Positions 44,250-52,168 of a stretch of DNA of 64,000 nt are shown one piece after another; the first letter of the stretch is position 1; every line of letters starts with the position of its first letter. The stretch spans positions 1,054,001 to 1,118,000 of the forward strand of contig NZ_LT629752.1 of NCBI RefSeq assembly GCF_900105145.1, read 5' to 3'. The notes beneath the pieces are model-generated. The model was not told the origin of the DNA. It saw only the letters and a list, made by a program, of their open reading frames with translations, and ran no database searches. A program made the translations under genes and the position numbers. The DNA comes from Polaribacter sp. KT25b. Lineage in GTDB: Bacteria > Bacteroidota > Bacteroidia > Flavobacteriales > Flavobacteriaceae.

Positions 44250-44498
44250 ATGAAAATAGTTTTATACGGAAAACAAGGACACGCTTATACAGTTGCATTT
44301 AAAAATTTTTTAAACTCAACAGATGTTCCTTATACATACAAAGATATTTCTAAAGATGCAGCAGCAAGAGAACATAGCAAAGAGTTATATAAGGGTGTTG
44401 CGAAATTTCCAACTTTGTTTGTAGATGACAAAGTTTATTTAACACCAACTACAGAAGAATTTAATAAAATAATGCAAGATTTAAGATTAAGAGCATAA
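44250..44498 (+). CDS. Glutaredoxin-fold protein lacking both catalytic cysteines
   Basis: An 82-residue protein that follows the glutaredoxin pattern throughout (KIVLYGK, VPYTYKDISKD, KFPTLFVDDKVYL with the cis-proline). However, the C-P-Y-C position reads H11-A12-Y13-T14, and there is no cysteine anywhere in the protein. Thiol redox activity is therefore excluded; binding, sensing or a structural role remains. It is placed between the FMN reductase and marR with only 2-3 nt on each side. Confidence 0.8.
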   Translation: MKIVLYGKQGHAYTVAFKNFLNSTDVPYTYKDISKDAAAREHSKELYKGVAKFPTLFVDDKVYLTPTTEEFNKIMQDLRLRA

Positions 44499-44500
44499 AT

Positions 44501-44938
44501 ATGGGAGACATATCTAAAGACATAAATTCTAAGTTTGATAGCAATAAAGTAAAAGCTTTAATCAACATAAAATATACATCCAATTGGTTAAATAGTAAGG
44601 AAAATGAATTCTTTAAACCTTATGGAATTTCTCCACAACAATTTAATATTTTAAGAATTTTACGAGGAGCAAAAGATAAAATTAAGGTGCAAATTGTTAA
44701 AGATAGAATGATAGAAAGAGCGCCAAATGCAACGCGTTTAATGGATAAATTGTGTGATAAAAACTTAATTGAAAGAGAGCGTTGTGAAGCTGATAGAAGA
44801 GTCGTGTATGTTAGGATAACAAACCAAGGTTTAGAATTATTATCAACTATTGATGATAATAAAAACATTTCTTTTCTAGATAATTTATCTGATGAAGAAG
44901 CCGCAACATTAAGTAATTTGTTAGATAAAATTAGATAA
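44501..44938 (+). CDS. MarR-family transcriptional regulator
   Basis: A 145-residue winged-helix protein: GISPQQFNILRILRGAKDKIKVQIVKDRM (first helices), APNATRLMDKLCDKNLIERERCEADRR (recognition helix and wing). It has two cysteines, one in the recognition helix region and one in the wing, which could sense oxidants. Same operon as the redox genes; probably binds the TATTTTCC palindromes and regulates its own operon and pirin. Confidence 0.9.
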   Translation: MGDISKDINSKFDSNKVKALINIKYTSNWLNSKENEFFKPYGISPQQFNILRILRGAKDKIKVQIVKDRMIERAPNATRLMDKLCDKNLIERERCEADRRVVYVRITNQGLELLSTIDDNKNISFLDNLSDEEAATLSNLLDKIR

Positions 44939-44954
44939 AAAAAATTTGATTAAA

Positions 44955-44972
44955 TATTTTCCTCGGAAAATA
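44955..44972. promoter_or_regulatory. Perfect palindrome TATTTTCC-TC-GGAAAATA
   Basis: 8-bp arms with a 2-bp centre, just after the marR stop and upstream of pirin. It matches the site in the DoxX-operon promoter. No clear promoter could be placed for pirin. Confidence 0.6.
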
Positions 44973-45058
44973 ATAACTTCTTGATACAAAATTTTAGAAA
45001 AATGAATTTCACTGGAAGTGACAGATTGTTATTAAAAGTGGTTAAGAGTTAGAACGCA

Positions 45059-45106
45059 CTGTCAGTTCGAGTAATTCCGGTTTTTTATCGGAATTGTATC
45101 GAGAAG
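45059..45106. repeat. Short hairpin repeat, copy B (CTGTCAGTTCGA ... TATCGAGAA)
   Basis: Same ends as copy A; inner stem AATTCCG (45073-45079) / CGGAATT (45089-45095). It ends 14 nt before the pirin ATG, so it is probably in the mRNA leader. Confidence 0.65.
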
Positions 45107-45120
45107 AAATATTAAATAAT

Positions 45121-45990
45121 ATGAAAACACTTAAAACAATTCAACATAAAGTAGCAAGTCCTTTAGTAAATATGGGACCAATAAAATTGCGTCAACCATT
45201 GCCAACAGAAGGCATTGAAAATGTAGATCCGTTTTTATTATTACATCATTATGGACCTTATGCAATTTCAGAATTCAACAATCCGTTTGATTTAGGACCA
45301 CATCCTCACAGAGGTTTTGAGCCAATAACATTACTTTTTAAAGGAGAGCAATTACACAGAGATTCTTTAGGAAATGAAATAATTGTAAAAGCTGGCGATG
45401 TTCAATGGACAACTGCTGGTCGTGGAATTATTCACGCAGAAGGACCAACCAAAGAATTTGTGAAAAAAGGTGGCGATTTAGAAGGAATTCAGTTGTGGTT
45501 AAATCTGCCAGCTAAAGATAAAATGATACCTCCAAATTATCAACATTTGGAAGAAAAGCAAATTCCAAAAATATTTTCTGATGACAAAAAAGCACAGTTA
45601 AATATTATTGCAGGAAATCAAAATAAAGAATCTGGTTTGATAAAAACGCAAACTGAAGTAAATGTTTTTACAGTAAATACAGAGGAAGGAGGAAAGCTAG
45701 AAATTGAAATTCCAGAAAACCATCAATCTTTAATTTATTTGTTAGAAGGTGAAGTTTTGGTAAATGCATCAGAAGTTTTAAAGAAAGGAGAAAACCAAAT
45801 GATAACTTTTAATCAAGATGGAAATACAATCAAATTTGAAGCAAAAAAACAAAGTACTTTATTGATTTTATCAGGAGTACCAATTAATGAAAAAGTTACC
45901 CAATATGGACCTTATGTAATGAATACGCAAACAGAAATTTTAGAAGCAATGCGCGATTATCAACAAGGAAAAATGGGATATTTATATTAA
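45121..45990 (+). CDS. Pirin-family protein
   Basis: A 289-residue bicupin from the ATG at 45121; a TTG nine codons earlier falls inside the hairpin repeat and is rejected. Metal-binding motif of the N-terminal cupin: LGPHPHRGFEPITLLFKGE, with GRGIIHAEG downstream. Bacterial pirins such as YhhW act as quercetinases, and some bind regulators or pyruvate dehydrogenase. The context points to quinone/flavonoid or redox stress. Confidence 0.92.
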   Translation: MKTLKTIQHKVASPLVNMGPIKLRQPLPTEGIENVDPFLLLHHYGPYAISEFNNPFDLGPHPHRGFEPITLLFKGEQLHRDSLGNEIIVKAGDVQWTTAGRGIIHAEGPTKEFVKKGGDLEGIQLWLNLPAKDKMIPPNYQHLEEKQIPKIFSDDKKAQLNIIAGNQNKESGLIKTQTEVNVFTVNTEEGGKLEIEIPENHQSLIYLLEGEVLVNASEVLKKGENQMITFNQDGNTIKFEAKKQSTLLILSGVPINEKVTQYGPYVMNTQTEILEAMRDYQQGKMGYLY

Positions 45991-46010
45991 CAAGGGGTTT
46001 AAACCCCTTG
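45991..46010. repeat. 20-bp perfect palindrome after pirin
   Basis: CAAGGGGTTTAAACCCCTTG directly follows the pirin stop codon and precedes the convergent gene. There is no T tract, so terminator activity is uncertain. Confidence 0.55.
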
Positions 46011-46029
46011 TAGAAATAACAAATAATTT

Positions 46030-47487
46030 TTACAAAGAAATCTTTTCAATCCTTCTAATACCGTTTCTATTCATGATCACACGATAGCGATTAAATTCGA
46101 TACCTTCTTCTGTGTAATATTTTTGAATAATATTTATATGGTATATTTTATTTGCAATTTTATTGTAAACTTCTCCTTTTTTTATCAAAATATATTCCTT
46201 TTTAGGATTGTCCATATATTGAATAAATCGATGAAAATTTAGACGTGTACTATCTGTTAAACCAATTATTTTCTCATCAGGTAAATCATTTCCAAATTTT
46301 TCTGGATAGATTTCAATTTTCTTTTTATATTGTATAACGTGCTCATTTAGAGATTCTGAATCACTTTTAACAATCAAATCTATTTGTCTATATTTTTTTA
46401 TCTTTTCGTTTAATTTTTTATAAGGAGCAAATGAGAACACCTCTTTAATCGATCCTACTCTTTTACCCAAAGAATTGGTGATATTTATTTTATAATTATA
46501 AAAAAGGTTGTTAGATTTACTCATAAATAATGAACCAAAAAAACCTTTTATTCTATCTTTTAGCATATAACCTACTACAAGTGCTATGAAAAAAGGCAAG
46601 GTAAAATTACCATAAACTTGTTGATAATAAAAAGCAATTCCAGTTGAAAAAATCATGGCTAATCCTGCAGCCAGCGCTAATAATGTCTGTTCAAAAACAG
46701 CGCCATCTTTACGAATGTCTTGTTTTAAAAAGAAAACACTATCAATGTATTTTTTTAATTGATTACGTTTAAACAGCAATTCTTCTGGATTGATATTTTT
46801 ATCTTTTGGCGAATCATAACCCTTTTGTTTTTTATAATTTTGCTCAGAATTAATTAAGTTTACAACCTTATTAAGAATAAGAGATTTAAATTTATTGTTT
46901 TGTAGATAAATGAACAATTTCATCAATTGCAACTCTACAACATTACTTATATGTTCATCAGCATAAAAAATGGCATTCTTATTTTTTTCTTTTATGGTTG
47001 ATTCTTTTACCGTAAAAACAACATGACTTCTAAATTTTAATAAAATTGAATCTATTTTTTCTAAAAAACTCGTAATATCATCAGGTGATACTTCTTTTTT
47101 TCTGATTAAAGAATCTATTTCTTTACTGATTAAACTGCTTAAAGTTGCAGCAAACATTTTTACCTGTTCTTTATAATGCGTATTATTTTTAACAGATTCA
47201 TCTTTGATAAATTTTTCTGTATTATTTATTAATTTTTTAAACAGAGAATCTTCTTCAATATTTATATCATTTAATGTGTATTTAGGAGCATCATATTTTA
47301 GAAATAATCGAACATCATTATAAAATTTTGTAGCAGGATAAGTTTTGCTGTTTATATTTAGAGTATCAGCAAAGAAAAGGTAGGTAATTGTAGTGTATTT
47401 AGATCTTTTCTTTTTAAAAATAGTATCGTAAGTTACATTAATTACTACTGAAAATTTATCATGTATTTCTATTTTACTTTTTATCAC
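46030..47487 (-). CDS. Unknown membrane protein next to the DASS permease (485 residues)
   Basis: A 485-residue protein with a central hydrophobic hairpin (about 268-305: TLLALAAGLAMIFSTGIAFYY, then FFIALVVGYML) and large cytosolic-looking parts on both sides. The first 260 residues are lysine-rich and helical; the last 170 are mixed beta (NFHRFIQYMDNPKKEYILIKKG). No known domain recognised. It lies 118 nt downstream of the permease gene on the same strand and may belong to the porin/CYTH operon. Confidence 0.6.
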   Translation of the reverse strand: MIKSKIEIHDKFSVVINVTYDTIFKKKRSKYTTITYLFFADTLNINSKTYPATKFYNDVRLFLKYDAPKYTLNDINIEEDSLFKKLINNTEKFIKDESVKNNTHYKEQVKMFAATLSSLISKEIDSLIRKKEVSPDDITSFLEKIDSILLKFRSHVVFTVKESTIKEKNKNAIFYADEHISNVVELQLMKLFIYLQNNKFKSLILNKVVNLINSEQNYKKQKGYDSPKDKNINPEELLFKRNQLKKYIDSVFFLKQDIRKDGAVFEQTLLALAAGLAMIFSTGIAFYYQQVYGNFTLPFFIALVVGYMLKDRIKGFFGSLFMSKSNNLFYNYKINITNSLGKRVGSIKEVFSFAPYKKLNEKIKKYRQIDLIVKSDSESLNEHVIQYKKKIEIYPEKFGNDLPDEKIIGLTDSTRLNFHRFIQYMDNPKKEYILIKKGEVYNKIANKIYHINIIQKYYTEEGIEFNRYRVIMNRNGIRRIEKISL

Positions 47488-47605
47488 AGCATATTTTGTA
47501 TTAAGGAATCATGTACTTAATTTAATGATATTTTAGATTCTTGTTTTCTCAGAATTACAAATTTAATCCAAATTTTGAAGCAAAATGTAGAGTAATTCTT
47601 TTCGA

Positions 47606-49207
47606 TTAAAAAAGACCTAAACCATTAGGTGTAATTCCCAGCCATTTAAAATAAGTCATTGCCATAAGTATAGAGGTAATCCAAGCAATAATCTGCATTG
47701 TAAATCCAAATTTAAAAGCATCTGTCATACTATATTGATTTGTAGAATATAATAGCAATGCGGGTTTACTATTAAAAGGCAATGTATAAACATGCTCAAT
47801 GAGTAAAGCAACAGGAAAAGCAAGACTCATAATTGGGTAATTAAATCGTGTGGCAATACCAATTGCTATTGGAATAAAAATCATGGCTCTCATGGTTTTT
47901 GATTGCATAAATAAAGCACTAAAAATCATCGCTGCTGTTAGCACAACATACAATATCCAAAAAGGTGTTTCTGCACCAAAACCTAGAGCATCAAAAGTAG
48001 CATTTACAGAAATTGACGGAAGGTCTGTAACTTTAAAAGCTGCTCCTAAAGTATAAGCACCAGCAGAGAACAATAATAAATGCCAAGGTATGTCTACATC
48101 GTTCCAACTTACAATTCCAATTTTTGGCATTAAAGCCACAATTGCTCCAACAAATGCAACTGCTGTAGGACTTATTCCATGCCATTTATCAGTTACCCAA
48201 AGCGTAAGAATACTTACAAATATGATAATGGATTTTATTTCATTAAAAGAAACTTTTCCAAGATCTTTCAAATCTTTTTTAAGGCTATCCATTCCACCAG
48301 GAATACTCGGTTTTTGATCTTCTTTTTTTATTGGGAAGATAATTTTAGTTCCAATTATCCAGGCAATAAGCATTAATCCAAGAGCAACAGGGAATGAGGC
48401 AATCATCCATTGAGAGAAAAATATATCACTACCAATTGCTCCTGCAATTAATGAAGCAGCTAATAAGTTAGCACCAGAACCTGTTAAAAAAGAACTAGCT
48501 CCCATATTATTTTGAAACAAATTTTGTAACAAAACATTACGCCCTACATTATTTTGATTTCCATTTGAAGCACCATAAATTGCGGCAACAACCATAAAAA
48601 CGGGTAATAATATTGCAGCTTTTGCAGTAGTTGCTGAAATAAATAAAGACAAAACAAGATTAATAACTAAAAAACTTAAAATTACCGAAGAAGCACTTTT
48701 ACCAAATTTAATAATAAACCAAAGCGCAAATCTTTTGGCAACACCTGTAGCAACCAACATGCTAGCCAAAACAAAAGACATAATGTTTAACCACATTACT
48801 TTATGTCCCAATTGCGCGTAAGCAACATCTTCTGGTAACACTTTTGTTAAAACTAGTGTGATTATTAATATTAAGGATGTTAAGTAATTTGGAATAGCTT
48901 CTGTTACCCAAAGAATTAATGAGGCTACAAAAATGGCAAGCATAGCTTTATTTGAAAATATAAAATTTTGTAACCCAATTTCCTTAAAATTACTTTTAGC
49001 ACTTGAGCTTAAAGCAGATGTATCTAAATTATCTAAAAAAGGAATTTTTAGAACATACAGTATAAGTATAAAAGAGATGATTGCTAAAGGAGCTCCAATA
49101 ATCATAAGAACTCGTTCGAACTTAGATTTCTCCCTTTTAGGAAGTTTTTCCATTCGATAGTTTTTCATATCTAATACATCAAATCCGTTTTGTTGTAATG
49201 CGCTCAT
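47606..49207 (-). CDS. DASS (SLC13) family anion permease with altered SNT motifs
   Basis: A 533-residue permease with about 12 hydrophobic helices in the divalent anion:sodium symporter pattern (WVTEAIPNYLTSLILIITLVL; VGAIVALMPKIGIVSWNDVDIPWHLLLFSAGAYTLG). The two substrate/sodium motifs, normally SNT, are changed: ATTAK (A192-K196) in the first and S436-K-T-M-R440 in the second. Both add a basic residue. Family substrates are dicarboxylates, sulfate or phosphate. Two tunnel-type proteins lie directly upstream, suggesting a phosphate-type anion; inference. Confidence 0.85.
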   Translation of the reverse strand: MSALQQNGFDVLDMKNYRMEKLPKREKSKFERVLMIIGAPLAIISFILILYVLKIPFLDNLDTSALSSSAKSNFKEIGLQNFIFSNKAMLAIFVASLILWVTEAIPNYLTSLILIITLVLTKVLPEDVAYAQLGHKVMWLNIMSFVLASMLVATGVAKRFALWFIIKFGKSASSVILSFLVINLVLSLFISATTAKAAILLPVFMVVAAIYGASNGNQNNVGRNVLLQNLFQNNMGASSFLTGSGANLLAASLIAGAIGSDIFFSQWMIASFPVALGLMLIAWIIGTKIIFPIKKEDQKPSIPGGMDSLKKDLKDLGKVSFNEIKSIIIFVSILTLWVTDKWHGISPTAVAFVGAIVALMPKIGIVSWNDVDIPWHLLLFSAGAYTLGAAFKVTDLPSISVNATFDALGFGAETPFWILYVVLTAAMIFSALFMQSKTMRAMIFIPIAIGIATRFNYPIMSLAFPVALLIEHVYTLPFNSKPALLLYSTNQYSMTDAFKFGFTMQIIAWITSILMAMTYFKWLGITPNGLGLF

Positions 49208-49245
49208 TTGGCTATTTTTATTTTACTGTTAGTAACCTTTTTTTA

Positions 49246-49719
49246 TTACCAGTTTTTATACGGATTTTTCATTAACATAGAGTTGTAATATTTTACATCT
49301 CCAGTAACTTCTTTGCCTAACCATGATGGTTTTTTAAAGTCTTCATCTTCAGAATTCAATTCAATTTCGGCAACTGTTAAACCTTTATTTTCACCATAAA
49401 ATTCATCAACTTCAAAAGTATGAGTACCAGATTTTACGTTAAATCTTGTTTTATCAATAACTCCAGGTTCACTAATTTTTAATAAATCTTTGGCATCTTC
49501 AACAGATATTTCTTTTTCCCACTCAAAACGAGATGCTCCAGATTTATCTCCTATTCCTTTAATTGTGATAAAACCTTTATCACCTTTAATTCTTATTCTT
49601 ACAGTTCTTTCTGGCACTGTTGATAAAAATCCTTGAACTATTTTAGTTTGACTAAAAGATTCTTTTTTAAAATCATCATTTTTAACCACAAACTTACGTT
49701 CTATTTCTCTATTTTTCAT
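49246..49719 (-). CDS. CYTH / triphosphate tunnel metalloenzyme
   Basis: A 157-residue CYTH protein. It opens with the ExExK signature (EIERKF, residues 4-9) and has the alternating charged strands of the tunnel (VRIRIKGDKGFITIKG; EWEKEISVEDA; FEVDEFYGENKGLTVAEIEL). Family members hydrolyse tripolyphosphate or thiamine triphosphate, or make cAMP. Small bacterial forms like this are usually tripolyphosphatases. It lies 6 nt after a second, divergent tunnel-like gene and 38 nt before the permease gene. Confidence 0.92.
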   Translation of the reverse strand: MKNREIERKFVVKNDDFKKESFSQTKIVQGFLSTVPERTVRIRIKGDKGFITIKGIGDKSGASRFEWEKEISVEDAKDLLKISEPGVIDKTRFNVKSGTHTFEVDEFYGENKGLTVAEIELNSEDEDFKKPSWLGKEVTGDVKYYNSMLMKNPYKNW

Positions 49720-49725
49720 TTTTTA

Positions 49726-50367
49726 TTAATTTGCTAACGGTTTATTTATCCAACCAATTATTCTTTTTATTACTTGTAAATAATTTATGTTTTCACAGCC
49801 TTCTAATTGGCAATCTACTATTGTCTTTTTGATGTCTTCTAGCTCTGTAGATTCCGAATTAATAGTTACTACTTTTGCGCCATTAATTAGTACATTTCCC
49901 ACTTCACATAATGTATTGTTTACCATATATCCAAAACGTTGTTTTTTAACTTTAACGCTTTGAAGATCTTTATGAGCATCTATCATTGCTAAAAACTCTT
50001 TTAATGTATATGTATTTTTAGTTAATGAAGGCATTTCAACTTTAAACGCAGGAAAAACGTCATTTTCTAAAACTTCTTTAGAAATAGGAAATTCACTTTT
50101 CATTAATGGATTCCATTGCTCTAAACCATCAACCGTTTGAATGTAGGTTTTAATATCCATTTTTCCATCACGAATTTTGGTGTTATTAATATCGTTTGTT
50201 TTAGATAAAATATAAATTTCTTCTGATTTTCTTTCCCAAACTTTTTCTGGAATTGGTACTGATAATCTTGCCATTCTTTTGGATGAATTATCAAAATTTT
50301 GCCCGAATGTTCTAAACTCAAAACGAGGTTTAGATATTTCGCCTATTTTCATTTCTGATGTTGCCAT
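49726..50367 (-). CDS. Divergent CYTH-like tunnel protein
   Basis: A 213-residue protein that I read as a CYTH-like tunnel domain from its pattern: RFEFRTFG at the N-terminus, SEEIYILSKTND, KIRDGKMDIKTY (basic tunnel strands), VKKQRFGYMV and ESTELEDI. The classical ExExK is not present as such; EFR stands in its place. The substrate is unknown. It lies 6 nt upstream of the canonical CYTH gene, so the two proteins may work together on polyphosphate-like ligands; inference. Confidence 0.6.
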   Translation of the reverse strand: MATSEMKIGEISKPRFEFRTFGQNFDNSSKRMARLSVPIPEKVWERKSEEIYILSKTNDINNTKIRDGKMDIKTYIQTVDGLEQWNPLMKSEFPISKEVLENDVFPAFKVEMPSLTKNTYTLKEFLAMIDAHKDLQSVKVKKQRFGYMVNNTLCEVGNVLINGAKVVTINSESTELEDIKKTIVDCQLEGCENINYLQVIKRIIGWINKPLAN

Positions 50368-50484
50368 ATTTTTTTCTTATTTTGGTAATAAACTATTACT
50401 TTCTATATCCGAAGATTTTAAACTTTAAATTTTTATAAACACTACTAGAAGAGTTACCACTTATTATTGTTTTTTTTAATACTG

Positions 50485-50528
50485 ATATTTTATCAGCTTA
50501 CAACTTTCATTATAAGCTGATAAAATAT
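50485..50528. repeat. 16-bp hairpin between LTD and CYTH-like genes
   Basis: Perfect stem ATATTTTATCAGCTTA / TAAGCTGATAAAATAT with a 12-nt loop, 5 nt beyond the LTD stop on the minus strand. No U tract follows in that direction, so it is more likely a processing or attenuation element than a simple terminator. Confidence 0.55.
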
Positions 50529-50533
50529 ACTAG

Positions 50534-52144
50534 TTATTGAACATTATAAACATTCCAAAGTGAAGGATCTGCTTTAAAAGCATCAGATTCATCTGTTGTT
50601 CCACCACCAGGAGTATTATCTAATGACATTGCACCAGTATTTGAATAATAATATTCTGCAGTATCTGTAGCAATACGAATGTAGAATGAAACTTTTGCTC
50701 CAGTTTGACTTAATGATTCGCTAGCATCAGATAAAACATCTTTCAAATTTATTGTAACCCCTGTTTGTGTAAAAGAAGCATCATCTTCACCAGATACTTT
50801 ATTTGCTTTAATATAAACAGGAGAATCTCCAACTGCAAAATACACTCTAGCTTCGTTAATTGTCTCTGTGCTAGTATAGGCTAAAACTAAATTAATATCA
50901 GTTTCTGGAACTGGGTTTGTAGGAAAAGTAATACTTGTTAAAGGTCCTTGAGTTGAATTAATAGTAGTTTCTACAACAGCATCATAGGTAATTGCTTCTA
51001 CAGTATAACTTGGCCAAGTAGTACCTAAATCATGATTAAAGTCACTAATAACAATATCATCTGTATTCTTTTCTTCTTTCGGATAATAGGTTTTAGTGTC
51101 ATCAATATATTCTACTCTTAAATAATAACGAATTACATCATCAGTATTTTGAGCAGGAATTACACCAGTAAAAATGTCTCCGTTTTTTGTTAATTCAACT
51201 TTCGTTTTATCGTCATTAACATCATCTTGTAATTGTCCAGGAAGTAAGTAATACAATCTAATTTCACTAACTTGTTCAGGATAATATGGTGATGCAGTAA
51301 ATGTAACTTCTTCTCTATAACCTGCTTTTGCACCTTCGAATGTTAATTCTTTTAAACCTCCTTCAACAAGAAATTCGGCTGGTGAATTACTTCCATCTTC
51401 TGGATAATATGAAGTCATTCCTGTAATATCTGTAGCAACTACGTAATAACTAACTAAATCTCCAACTTTTGATGTAGGAACTGATGTTTTGTATTCACCA
51501 TCAACCAAGGCCATTTCAATAGATTGTACACCTCCATTTACTAAATAAACTAATTTTACAGATGCAATACCATTGGCATCAGAAGCTGTAACTTCATAAA
51601 CTTCGGTAAATTCTGTTAAAGGTTCTGCTATTAGTACAGGAGGATTATTAACATTGCTATTTGCAACTCCTTTTGAAGCACTTTGTACAGTCCAAATTTC
51701 TCCTCCATCAATTTCTCTTCCATAAGTTAAGCCAATTTGACTAGCCATATCTGGCGTTGTAATTTGATCAATTAATTCTCCACTAGCATTGTAAAGTGTT
51801 ATTTCTTCTCCTCCTGATGAAATTTTAAAGTTTGTAGAAACATTGGAAACGTTAGAATCATCACAATCAAAAGTAACATAACTTCCAGATTCAATTGTAA
51901 GATTATCAATTATCCATTCTTGACTTGTGTCTGTTAATTTAAATCCTGATAAATCTACACTTGTTGTACCTTCATTATAAAGTTCAATCCAATCTGGCGA
52001 ACCTGTAGACATTATTTCATTTAATTTTATGGTCGAAGTAGCAACATCAGGTAAATCTCCTTCATACACCGCGTCTTCTACACAGCTGGTTGCACTAAAA
52101 AGCACAAATAATAAGCTGTATAGTATGTAATTATAATTTTTCAT
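50534..52144 (-). CDS. Lamin-tail-domain (LTD) lipoprotein
   Basis: A 536-residue lipoprotein (lipobox-like SATSC near residue 21). A lamin-tail domain occupies about 38-150: KLNEIMSTGSPDWIELYNEGTT, VDLSGFKLTDTS, YVTFDCDDSN. Several Ig-like beta domains follow (about 170-265, 270-370, 395-510). Bacterial LTD proteins are surface or periplasmic and often sit with nucleases, phosphatases or CotH/polyphosphate genes. It lies 24 nt downstream of the porin gene and is co-transcribed with it. Confidence 0.88.
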   Translation of the reverse strand: MKNYNYILYSLLFVLFSATSCVEDAVYEGDLPDVATSTIKLNEIMSTGSPDWIELYNEGTTSVDLSGFKLTDTSQEWIIDNLTIESGSYVTFDCDDSNVSNVSTNFKISSGGEEITLYNASGELIDQITTPDMASQIGLTYGREIDGGEIWTVQSASKGVANSNVNNPPVLIAEPLTEFTEVYEVTASDANGIASVKLVYLVNGGVQSIEMALVDGEYKTSVPTSKVGDLVSYYVVATDITGMTSYYPEDGSNSPAEFLVEGGLKELTFEGAKAGYREEVTFTASPYYPEQVSEIRLYYLLPGQLQDDVNDDKTKVELTKNGDIFTGVIPAQNTDDVIRYYLRVEYIDDTKTYYPKEEKNTDDIVISDFNHDLGTTWPSYTVEAITYDAVVETTINSTQGPLTSITFPTNPVPETDINLVLAYTSTETINEARVYFAVGDSPVYIKANKVSGEDDASFTQTGVTINLKDVLSDASESLSQTGAKVSFYIRIATDTAEYYYSNTGAMSLDNTPGGGTTDESDAFKADPSLWNVYNVQ

Positions 52145-52168
52145 TTTATATTGTTTTAGGTTTTGTTA

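Noticed and set aside
45094..45120. Upstream TTG start for pirin
   Set aside because: It falls inside the TATCGAGAA hairpin repeat, and the family N-terminus fits the ATG at 45121.
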